This document shows positions 56,978 through 64,000 of a stretch of 64,000 nt of DNA, piece after piece. Within the stretch, counting starts at the first letter, position 1, and each line of letters opens with the position of its first letter. The notes under the pieces were generated by a model. It was not told the origin of the DNA. It saw nothing but the letters and a program-made list of their open reading frames with translations, and ran no database searches. The translations under genes were made by a program, and so were the position numbers. This stretch comes from Pseudomonas sp. 8O (lineage in GTDB: Bacteria; Pseudomonadota; Gammaproteobacteria; Pseudomonadales; Pseudomonadaceae), in NCBI RefSeq assembly GCF_902506495.1, contig NZ_LR733264.1, positions 1,291,312-1,355,311 on the forward strand. Direction: 5' to 3'.

Positions 56978-58066
56978 TCAGCCGCGAGGGCGCTTGGGCA
57001 GTACGTCCTTGAGCTTGGCGTGCATGCTGCGCAGGCTCTTCTCGGTGGTATCCCAGTCGATGCAGGCATCGGTGATGGATACACCGTATTTGAGGTCGCA
57101 CAGATTCTTCGGAATCGACTGGCTGCCCCAGCCCAGGTGACTCTCGACCATCAGGCCAACGATGGAGTTGTTGCCTTCGAGAATCTGGTTGGCCACGTTC
57201 TCCAGAACCAGCGGCTGCAGTGCCGGGTCCTTGTTGGAGTTGGCGTGGCTGCAGTCGACCATGATGTTCGGGCGAATGCCGGCTTTCGTCAGTTCCTGCT
57301 CACAAATGGCAACGCTGACCGAATCGTAGTTGGGTTTGCCATTGCCGCCGCGCAGTACCACGTGGCCGTAGGCGTTGCCCTTGGTGGTGACGATGGACAC
57401 GCCGCCTTCCTGGTTGATGCCGAGGAAGCGGTGCGGGCTGGAAACCGACTGCAGGGCGTTGATGGCCACGGTCAGACCGCCATCGGTACCGTTCTTGAAG
57501 CCAACTGCCGAGGACAAGCCCGAGGCCATTTCCCGGTGGGTCTGGGATTCGGTGGTACGTGCGCCGATGGCCGACCAGCTGATCAGGTCCTGCAGGTACT
57601 GCGGGGAGATCGGGTCGAGCGCCTCGGTAGCGGTGGGCAGGCCCATTTCCGCGAGGTCGCGCAGCAGCTTGCGGCCGATGTGCAGACCGTCCTGGATCTT
57701 GAACGAATCGTCCAGGTACGGGTCGTTGATCAGACCTTTCCAGCCGACCGTGGTACGCGGCTTCTCGAAGTACACGCGCATGACCAGGAACAGGCTGTCG
57801 GACAGCTCGGCAGCCAGCACCTTGAGGCGCTCGGCATACTCGTGAGCGGCCTTGATATCGTGGATGGAGCAGGGGCCGACGACCACGAACAGGCGATGAT
57901 CCTTGCCGTCGAGAATGTCGCGTACCACCTGACGGCCATGGGCCACGGTCTTCAGTGCTGCATCTGTCAGGGGGATTTCGCGTTTGAGCTGATCGGGGGT
58001 GATCAGGGTTTCATTGGAGGCGACGTTGAGGTCGTCGATCGGTAAATCAGCCATCGTGCTATTCAT
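56978..58066 (-). CDS. 3-Deoxy-7-phosphoheptulonate synthase, class I
   Basis: A 362-residue (or 358 if ATG 58054 is used) DAHP synthase, first enzyme of the shikimate pathway, condensing PEP and erythrose-4-phosphate. Blocks include VVVGPCSIHD (metal cysteine), MRVYFEKPRTTVGWKGLINDPYLDDSF, EALDPISPQYLQDLISWSAIGARTTESQTHREMASGLSSAVGFKNGTDG and VDCSHANSNKD. The class I AroF/G/H fold is clear; which feedback amino acid controls it cannot be read. Neither start has a good ribosome-binding site. The family often begins MADLPIDDLN, which favours 58054. Confidence 0.94.
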   Translation of the reverse strand: MNSTMADLPIDDLNVASNETLITPDQLKREIPLTDAALKTVAHGRQVVRDILDGKDHRLFVVVGPCSIHDIKAAHEYAERLKVLAAELSDSLFLVMRVYFEKPRTTVGWKGLINDPYLDDSFKIQDGLHIGRKLLRDLAEMGLPTATEALDPISPQYLQDLISWSAIGARTTESQTHREMASGLSSAVGFKNGTDGGLTVAINALQSVSSPHRFLGINQEGGVSIVTTKGNAYGHVVLRGGNGKPNYDSVSVAICEQELTKAGIRPNIMVDCSHANSNKDPALQPLVLENVANQILEGNNSIVGLMVESHLGWGSQSIPKNLCDLKYGVSITDACIDWDTTEKSLRSMHAKLKDVLPKRPRG

Positions 58067-58258
58067 CGGGTCAGGTCGTCAGGTCACGGGTGCCGGCCGC
58101 CAGCGATCCCCTATGGCGGTGCACAGCTAGTTGGTGCAGGGGGAGCCGAACCTTAGCGCGTACGGGGCGGCGCGACAATGGGCGTTAAGTTCAATAAGCC
58201 TCATAGAGTTGCAGTATGAGGTGGGTTATTGCTCTCGTTGCCGGGGGCTGCGCCGTAT

Positions 58259-58672
58259 TCAGGCGAGATAGGGAAACTCGGCGGCATGCTTGGCGATCCA
58301 GTCCTGAGCGCATTGTTCGATGGCCATGGGGTGGCCTGACGCCTGTTCCAGCTGTTGTCGGTAATGCTGGATCTGGCAGACCTGCTCGACCATGCGCGCG
58401 CGGAACAGGGTGTCTTCATCGAGAAAGGCGATGCCTACCAGGTAATCGGTATCCTGGCGCCGGCACCAGGCCACTACGCCGGGGTAGCGCGCCTGTTCGC
58501 CCAGTAGCGGGATGCGCAGTTCAACCGAGGTGCCACGGCGAAAGCCGCGTGACGAGTTGCATGCGACCCCACCCAGGCTGATATTGTTCAGCCGCTGCCG
58601 GGGAATGCAGGCCTGTTTTCGCAGTACCAGTTCCACCGGCATATCGCTTGGATGACGCAGAAACTTACGCAT
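58259..58672 (-). CDS. PilZ-domain protein (probable c-di-GMP binding)
   Basis: A 137-residue single PilZ-domain protein. ATG 58672 gives MRKFLRHPSDMPVELVLRKQACIPRQRLNNISLGGVACNSSRGFRRG. RKFLR matches RxxxR and NNISLGG matches (D/N)xSxxG, the two motifs that bind cyclic di-GMP. RIPLLGEQARYPGVVAWCRRQDTDYLVGIAF completes the barrel. AAGGT lies upstream. Its start overlaps that of the divergent thioredoxin-like gene within CATG at 58670-58673. Confidence 0.85.
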   Translation of the reverse strand: MRKFLRHPSDMPVELVLRKQACIPRQRLNNISLGGVACNSSRGFRRGTSVELRIPLLGEQARYPGVVAWCRRQDTDYLVGIAFLDEDTLFRARMVEQVCQIQHYRQQLEQASGHPMAIEQCAQDWIAKHAAEFPYLA

Positions 58673-59057
58673 GAACACCGACCTTGAATGCAGGCAAACT
58701 GATATCAGTAAATTCAGTATAGCGACGCAATTGGAATTGACCGATCTGGATGCCGACCGCCGCCTGCTCGATCTTCCCGGTGCCTCACTGCTGGTGTTCA
58801 CAAGCACGGGCTGTGCCAGCTGCCGTTGGGCACGTCAGGCCTTGCCGCGGATCCAGCTACCCATCAAGCGCCTGTGCTGGGTCGATGCCGGGTATAACGC
58901 GGGGTTGGTGGCGCGCTACGAGGTATTCCACTTGCCCGCGCTGTTTCTGGTCAAGGACGGTCATTTCTTTGGCGCATTGCACGCACCTATTACCCATTCC
59001 GATCTGGTTACCGCCATGGGCGAGGCCCTGCTTCGCCCGGCTGAGGAGCTTCCCTGA
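58671..59057 (+). CDS. Thioredoxin-like protein
   Basis: A 128-residue protein, MNTDLECRQTDISKFSIATQLELTDLDADRRLLDLPGASLLVFTSTGCASCRWARQALP. STGCASCRW is a CxxC redox motif on a thioredoxin fold, followed by RYEVFHLPALFLVKDGHFFGAL with the cis-proline-like LPALFLV. A cytoplasmic thiol role is likely. The ATG at 58671 has no clear ribosome-binding site; no better in-frame start is obvious, and a TTG near 58736 is possible. It overlaps the next gene by one base in TGATG. Confidence 0.75.
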   Translation: MNTDLECRQTDISKFSIATQLELTDLDADRRLLDLPGASLLVFTSTGCASCRWARQALPRIQLPIKRLCWVDAGYNAGLVARYEVFHLPALFLVKDGHFFGALHAPITHSDLVTAMGEALLRPAEELP

Positions 59058-60013
59058 TGTCTCAATACCCTGCGCCGCGTATCGGCATCATCGGCACCGG
59101 TGCCATTGGCGGTTTCTACGGAATGCTGCTGGCTCGCGCTGGTCACGACGTGCACTTTTTGCTGCGCAGCGAGTACAGCGCGGTGGTCGAACGAGGTCTG
59201 CAGTTGAACAGCGCGGTACATGGTGCACTGAGCCTGGCGCCGGTACAGGCCTACCAGCATGTCGACGAGATGCCGCCGTGCGACTGGCTGCTGGTCGGTG
59301 CCAAGACCACGGCCAATGCCGAGCTGGCGCCGCTGATTGCCAAGGCAGCAGCGCCAGGCACCAAGGTGGTGCTGTTGCAGAATGGCCTGGCGGTGGAGGA
59401 CGAATTGCGTCCGCTGTTGAGCGCCGATCTACATCTGTTGGGCGGGCTCTGCTACATCTGCGTTCACCGCAGTGCGCCGGGCGTGATCGAGCATCAGGCA
59501 CTGGGGGCGATCAACCTGGCCTATCACTCCGGGCCTTTGGTCGACGATGAGGCACGGCTGGCGCTGGCCGAGGAGGGCGCGAGCCTGCTGCGCAGCACCG
59601 GCCTGGATTCGGCGGCAATGCGCGATCTGGCACAGACGCGCTGGCAGAAGCTGGTGTGGAACATTCCTTATAACGGCCTGTCGGTGCTGCTTGATGCCGA
59701 TACGCGGAGCCTGATGGGTAATCCCGACAGCCGCGCGCTGATCGCTGACATGATGCAGGAGGTGGTGCAGGCCGCTCAGGCGCTGGGTTACGCCATGCCG
59801 GACAGCTATGCGGACAAATTGCTGGCCGCCACGCAGCGCATGCCGGATTACTTGCCGAGCATGTACCACGACTTTGCCCAAGGGCGACCGGCCGAACTAC
59901 ATGCCATTTACGAGGCTCCGCTGGCGGCTGCGGACGCAGTGGGTTTCGCAATGCCCAAGGTGCGCGCCCTGTATCAGGCGCTTCGTTTCATTCAGGCTCG
60001 CCAGGAGGCTTAA
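59057..60013 (+). CDS. Ketopantoate reductase family protein
   Basis: A 318-residue protein starting MSQYPAPRIGIIGTGAIGGFYGMLLARAGHDVHFLLRSEY. The GTGAIGGFYG cofactor motif, VGAKTTANAELAPLIAKAAAPGTKVVLLQNGLAVEDELRPLL and QTRWQKLVWNIPYNGLSVLLDADTRSLM, with the catalytic-type lysine, match 2-dehydropantoate 2-reductase (PanE) relatives. Pseudomonads have several; whether this one makes pantoate is unproven. Its stop is followed within 2 bases by the 5'-nucleotidase start, so they probably form one transcript with the thioredoxin-like gene. Confidence 0.85.
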   Translation: MSQYPAPRIGIIGTGAIGGFYGMLLARAGHDVHFLLRSEYSAVVERGLQLNSAVHGALSLAPVQAYQHVDEMPPCDWLLVGAKTTANAELAPLIAKAAAPGTKVVLLQNGLAVEDELRPLLSADLHLLGGLCYICVHRSAPGVIEHQALGAINLAYHSGPLVDDEARLALAEEGASLLRSTGLDSAAMRDLAQTRWQKLVWNIPYNGLSVLLDADTRSLMGNPDSRALIADMMQEVVQAAQALGYAMPDSYADKLLAATQRMPDYLPSMYHDFAQGRPAELHAIYEAPLAAADAVGFAMPKVRALYQALRFIQARQEA

Positions 60014-60015
60014 GC

Positions 60016-60921
60016 ATGGGTAAGGGGCTAGGTGACAAACTTGTGCTGGCGATCTCTTCGCGAGCGCTGTTCGATCTGAGCGAAAGCCACCAGATCTATG
60101 AAAGCGAAGGGGTGGAAGCCTATCGCCGCTATCAGATCGAGCATGAAGATGAAGTGCTGATGCCGGGCGATGCCTTTCCGCTGGTAGAGAAGTTGCTTGG
60201 ACTGAACACGCGGCTCAGCGAGCAACGCGTGGAAGTCATCCTGGTGTCGCGCAACAGCGCCGATACCGGGCTGCGCGCGTTCAACTCGATCCAGCACTAC
60301 GGGCTCGGCATATCCCGCGCTGCCTTCGTCGGCGGTCGTAGTCCCGACCCTTATCTGGCGGCCTTTGGCTGTCATCTGTTTCTGTCTACTCACGCCGACG
60401 ATGTGCGCAACGCACTGAAGGCCGGTTTTGGTGCAGCCACGCTGCTTTCCGGTGGCGCGCGGCGAGCGAACAGCAACGAACTACGTATCGCCTTCGATGG
60501 TGATGCCGTACTGTTCTCCGACGATTCCGAGCGCGTCTACCAAAGTGGCGGCCTCAATGCTTTCCAGGATCATGAGCGCGAAGCTGCTCGGCAAGCCTTG
60601 CCTGGCGGGCCTTTCAAGCCTTTTCTGGCCGCATTGCATAGCCTGCAGCAGGAGTTCCCCGAAGCAGACTGCCCGATCCGTACTGCGTTGGTCACTGCAC
60701 GTTCGGCGCCAGCGCATGAGCGTGTGATTCGTACCCTGCGCGAATGGAATATCCGCCTGGATGAATCCTTCTTCCTCGGCGGGCTGGACAAGTCGGCGGT
60801 GCTCGAAGCCTTCGCTGCCGATGTGTTCTTCGATGACCAGACCGGGCACTGCGAAAAAGCCCGTCAGGTGGTGGCGACCGGTCACGTGCCCCATGGCGTC
60901 AGCAACGAGTTGCTGCCCTGA
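60016..60921 (+). CDS. 5'-Nucleotidase (NT5C1-like)
   Basis: A 301-residue cytosolic 5'-nucleotidase-family protein, MGKGLGDKLVLAISSRALFDLSESHQIYESEGVEAYRRYQ. Characteristic blocks are VEVILVSRNSADTGLRAFNSIQHYGLGISRAAFVGG, FLSTHADDVRNAL, IAFDGDAVLFSDDSERVYQSGGL (the DGDAVLFSD metal motif) and FLGGLDKSAVLEAFAADVFFDDQTGHCEKA. Homologues hydrolyse nucleoside monophosphates, with the DxD-type aspartate as nucleophile. It starts 2 bp after the reductase gene. Confidence 0.87.
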   Translation: MGKGLGDKLVLAISSRALFDLSESHQIYESEGVEAYRRYQIEHEDEVLMPGDAFPLVEKLLGLNTRLSEQRVEVILVSRNSADTGLRAFNSIQHYGLGISRAAFVGGRSPDPYLAAFGCHLFLSTHADDVRNALKAGFGAATLLSGGARRANSNELRIAFDGDAVLFSDDSERVYQSGGLNAFQDHEREAARQALPGGPFKPFLAALHSLQQEFPEADCPIRTALVTARSAPAHERVIRTLREWNIRLDESFFLGGLDKSAVLEAFAADVFFDDQTGHCEKARQVVATGHVPHGVSNELLP

Positions 60922-61050
60922 GCCTGAGCCTGTGCAGGCGTCCAAACGTCTGCATATAGCCATTCGTCCTAAATAACGCTTCCGATCTTGCTTTGTCTGA
61001 TGCGCTGCTAAGCTCAATCAAGGGCCTGCGCCAGCAGTCGAGGAGGCCGC

Positions 61051-61551
61051 GTGATCCGCTCGATACTCTATGCCACCGATCTGGGGCTTTATGCCTCCTA
61101 CGTGCTGCAGCACGCTCTCGCCATGAGTCGCAGTTTCAAGGCCGATTTGTATGTGGTGCACGCGGTAGAACCCATGGGGTTGTTCGCTGAATCCGTGCTG
61201 CAGACCTACCTGGACGAGGACACCCTTGGGGAGCTGCGTCGTAATGGACTCAATACCGTCATGGCCAGTATCGAGCAGCGCGTGCTGGAAGGGTTTCGCG
61301 ACGAGCTGGGTGATGGTCAGCAGGATCTCCAGTTGATTCGTGCGGTGCGTGTGCTTCAGGGGGATCCGCCTGCGGTGATTCTTGAGGAAGCGCAGAAACT
61401 TGGGGTGGATCTGTTGGTCGTAGGCAGTCATAGCCACGGCGCGGAATTGGCCGTGCCGCTTGGACGCACTGCAGCACGCATCGTGCAGTTGTCGGAGGTG
61501 CCGGTGTATCTGGTGCCCATGCTGCAACACCGTGGACACGGGGATCTGTAA
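61051..61551 (+). CDS. Universal stress protein (UspA-like)
   Basis: A 166-residue protein at GTG 61051, with AGGAGG 6-7 bases upstream. MIRSILYATDLGLYASYVLQHALAMSRSFKADLYVVHAVEP is the UspA opening. VDLLVVGSHSHGAELAVPLGRTAARIVQLSEVPVYLVP matches the ATP-binding GxxGxx(9)G(S/T) region in modified form, GSHSHG..PLGRTAARI. The family improves survival in stress or stationary phase. It stands alone between the nucleotidase and cysB. Confidence 0.88.
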   Translation: MIRSILYATDLGLYASYVLQHALAMSRSFKADLYVVHAVEPMGLFAESVLQTYLDEDTLGELRRNGLNTVMASIEQRVLEGFRDELGDGQQDLQLIRAVRVLQGDPPAVILEEAQKLGVDLLVVGSHSHGAELAVPLGRTAARIVQLSEVPVYLVPMLQHRGHGDL

Positions 61552-61644
61552 AGAGGGCTAATAAAACGTTCTAGGATGTTCGATTAAACCAATAATATGG
61601 TTATATACGGCATTGGCAGTTGTTGGCCTGCCTTACTGCTCTGA

Positions 61645-62628
<984 letters not shown>

Positions 62629-62644
62629 AGCAAAACTGGAACGA

Positions 62645-62671
62645 AAAATGGCGCCCAAGGGGCGCCATTTT
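62645..62671. terminator. Bidirectional terminator between cysB and the cysH-like gene
   Basis: AAAATGGCGCC (62645-62655) pairs with GGCGCCATTTT (62661-62671) around CAAGG. Confidence 0.85.
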
Positions 62672-62690
62672 CGTTTCTGCACGGGAGCGA

Positions 62691-63311
62691 TCAGTGGCTC
62701 AGGTGCAGGCCGCACTCGCGATTGTCTTCACCCTTGGTCGGGTCGAAGTAATCAAACTCGTTCGGCAGGTCGTGGGCGACCAGGTACTGATACAGGTCCT
62801 TCGAGGACCAGTGCAGCAGCGGGGCGACCTTGATCAGGCCGTCCGGGTTGATGCTGATCGGGTCCATTTGCGCGCGCACGGCGGTGTCGGTGGCACGCAG
62901 GGCAGTGAACCAGACGCTCGGAGCGGTCTCGCGCAGGGCACGGGCGAAGGGCTCGAGCTTCACTTCCTCGGTGAACGCGGCGTGGCGCGGATCATCCAGG
63001 CCTGGAACCGGGCCGTCGATGGCCTCGCGGTGCGCGCGCGAGCGCTTGGGCAGGTAGGTGATCAGGTTGAGATTGAGCTTGCGCGCCACTTCATCGGCGA
63101 AGCGATAGGTGGCTTCGGTGTTGTAGCCGCTGTCCATCCAGACCACCGGGATATCCGGTTTGACCTGGCTGACCATGTGCAGGATCACCGCTTCGAACGG
63201 GCGGAAGTTGGTGGTGCAGATGGCGGGTTTGCCCAGTCCGATGGCCCACTGCACCAGTTTTTCAGGCTGGTTGCCGAATTCGGCGTTGAGCGCGTCCAGG
63301 TCGAGTTCCAT
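62691..63311 (-). CDS. CysH-like PAPS reductase family protein, atypical
   Basis: A 206-residue protein. MELDLDALNAEFGNQPEKLVQWAIGLGKPAICTTNFRPFEAVILHM, then PDIPVVWMDSGYNTEATYRFADEVARKLNLNLITYLP, follows the CysH fold, and the C terminus RECGLHLSH keeps the catalytic-cysteine motif (Cys200). It lacks the CC and CxxC cysteines that hold the Fe-S cluster in Pseudomonas APS reductase, and the usual SGGxDS/SSSFG loop reads TTNFRPFE. It may use PAPS or another substrate. It lies by cysB and thrH, convergent to cysB. A separate classical cysH elsewhere is expected. Confidence 0.78.
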   Translation of the reverse strand: MELDLDALNAEFGNQPEKLVQWAIGLGKPAICTTNFRPFEAVILHMVSQVKPDIPVVWMDSGYNTEATYRFADEVARKLNLNLITYLPKRSRAHREAIDGPVPGLDDPRHAAFTEEVKLEPFARALRETAPSVWFTALRATDTAVRAQMDPISINPDGLIKVAPLLHWSSKDLYQYLVAHDLPNEFDYFDPTKGEDNRECGLHLSH

Positions 63312-63486
63312 GCTGAGGACTCCAGGTCATGTGCGTGAAGGCGCGATGGTAGCAAAGGCTGGTTATGCGGCTAAATAACTAAGACTGTTATTACCCTTTC
63401 TTATGGTTATAAGAAGGGCGCATTGCGCAGCTCAGGCCCAGCGGCTAGAGTGCCGGCTCCTTTTTGGCTCAACCGAGGAGTGGCCT
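63312..63486. promoter_or_regulatory. Divergent control region of the cysH-like gene and thrH
   Basis: The gap is AT-rich around 63371-63415 and contains CTTAT-GGTT-ATAAG (63400-63413) next to ATAACT and TTATTACC, loosely like CysB-bound sequence. The CysB assignment is inference. Confidence 0.45.
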
Positions 63487-64000
63487 GTGGAAATCGCGTG
63501 TCTCGACCTGGAAGGTGTTCTGGTTCCGGAAATCTGGATCGCCTTTGCGGAAAAAACCGGCATCGAGTCGCTCAAGGCGACCACCCGCGACATCCCTGAT
63601 TACGACGTGCTGATGCAGCAACGCCTGCGCATTCTCGATGAGCACGGCCTCAAGCTGAAGGACATCCAGGACGTGATCGCTACCCTGAAGCCGCTCGATG
63701 GCGCCGTGGAGTTCGTTGACTGGCTGCGTGAACGTTTCCAGGTGGTGATTCTCTCCGACACCTTCTACGAGTTCTCCCAGCCGCTGATGCGTCAGCTCGG
63801 TTTCCCGACTTTGCTATGCCACCGCCTGATCACTGACGAGAACGGTCGCGTGGTCAGCTACCAACTGCGTCAGAAAGATCCCAAGCGTCAGTCGGTCATC
63901 GCCTTCAAGAGCCTGTACTACCGCGTTATCGCCGCTGGCGACTCGTACAACGACACCACCATGCTCAGCGAGGCCCATGCCGGCATCCTGTTCCATGCGC
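63487..64000 (+). CDS. thrH: ThrH phosphoserine phosphatase/homoserine kinase, partial
   Basis: The first 171 codons of ThrH; the gene runs off the right edge. GTG 63487 follows CGAGGAG. MEIACLDLEGVLVPEIWIAFAEKTGIESLKATTRDIPDYDVLMQQRL shows the HAD nucleophile motif DLEGV (Asp7, Glu9 replacing the usual second Asp), then VVILSDTFYEFSQPLM and VIAAGDSYNDTTMLSEA as motifs II and IV. ThrH of P. aeruginosa dephosphorylates phosphoserine and can move the phosphate to homoserine. Its place beside cysB/cysH matches P. aeruginosa. Confidence 0.93.
   Translation, partial: MEIACLDLEGVLVPEIWIAFAEKTGIESLKATTRDIPDYDVLMQQRLRILDEHGLKLKDIQDVIATLKPLDGAVEFVDWLRERFQVVILSDTFYEFSQPLMRQLGFPTLLCHRLITDENGRVVSYQLRQKDPKRQSVIAFKSLYYRVIAAGDSYNDTTMLSEAHAGILFHA

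Overview
The window is a chromosomal stretch of a Pseudomonas of the P. mendocina/oleovorans/alcaligenes type (gamma-proteobacteria). This is inferred from GC-rich codon usage, near-identity of many proteins to known Pseudomonas families (OprI, ThrH, LifO, SdhA-D, CysB), and gene order that follows remembered P. aeruginosa blocks: tpm-htpX-alaA-msrB; small protein-NAD kinase-...-gltA-sdh-suc; lip-lifO-greB-tesA-LDT-oprI-DAHP synthase; cysB-cysH-thrH. No rRNA, tRNA, CRISPR, phage or IS genes were seen. Sixty-two complete protein genes and two cut by the window edges are called.

Region by region. 1-10114: housekeeping genes, including a phosphotransferase fragment, SCP2 and histidine phosphatase proteins, SohB protease, an AcuI-like reductase, a thioesterase/TetR pair with a clear operator, an extradiol dioxygenase, Tpm, HtpX, an alanine-type aminotransferase and MsrB. 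10115-18775: a 142-bp nested palindrome, an NAD kinase operon, an MsbA-like ABC exporter, a DMT exporter, PpnP, an exonuclease and a hydroxyisobutyrate-dehydrogenase-like protein. 18840-31883: a TCA-cycle supercluster with gltA divergent from sdhCDAB-sucAB-lpdG-sucCD. It encodes citrate synthase, succinate dehydrogenase, 2-oxoglutarate dehydrogenase and succinyl-CoA synthetase, and three strong hairpins lie between its cistrons.

32043-40549 is the most notable accessory block. A YncD/PqqU-like TonB receptor (PQQ uptake in E. coli) diverges from a quinohemoprotein alcohol dehydrogenase and an AldA-type aldehyde dehydrogenase, followed by an AcoR-like sigma54 activator. A canonical -24/-12 promoter and an upstream dyad precede the dehydrogenase. 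Together they suggest sigma54-controlled periplasmic alcohol oxidation with dedicated cofactor capture. 40884-45600 is a gluconate-type TRAP system in which gluconokinase is fused in frame to the DctQ small permease, followed by DctM, DctP and a LacI-type GntR. The same 12-bp operator-like sequence lies in the promoter and again inside the codons of the fusion linker.

45603-64000: lipase and its foldase LifO separated by a 22-bp perfect inverted repeat, GreB, a YbbA/YbbP-like ABC system next to TesA, an L,D-transpeptidase, lipoprotein OprI, a GntP-family permease, DAHP synthase, a head-to-head PilZ/thioredoxin-like pair, a ketopantoate-reductase-like protein, a 5'-nucleotidase, a universal stress protein, CysB, an atypical CysH-family protein, and ThrH cut by the window end. 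All functions are inferred from sequence; no searches were run.
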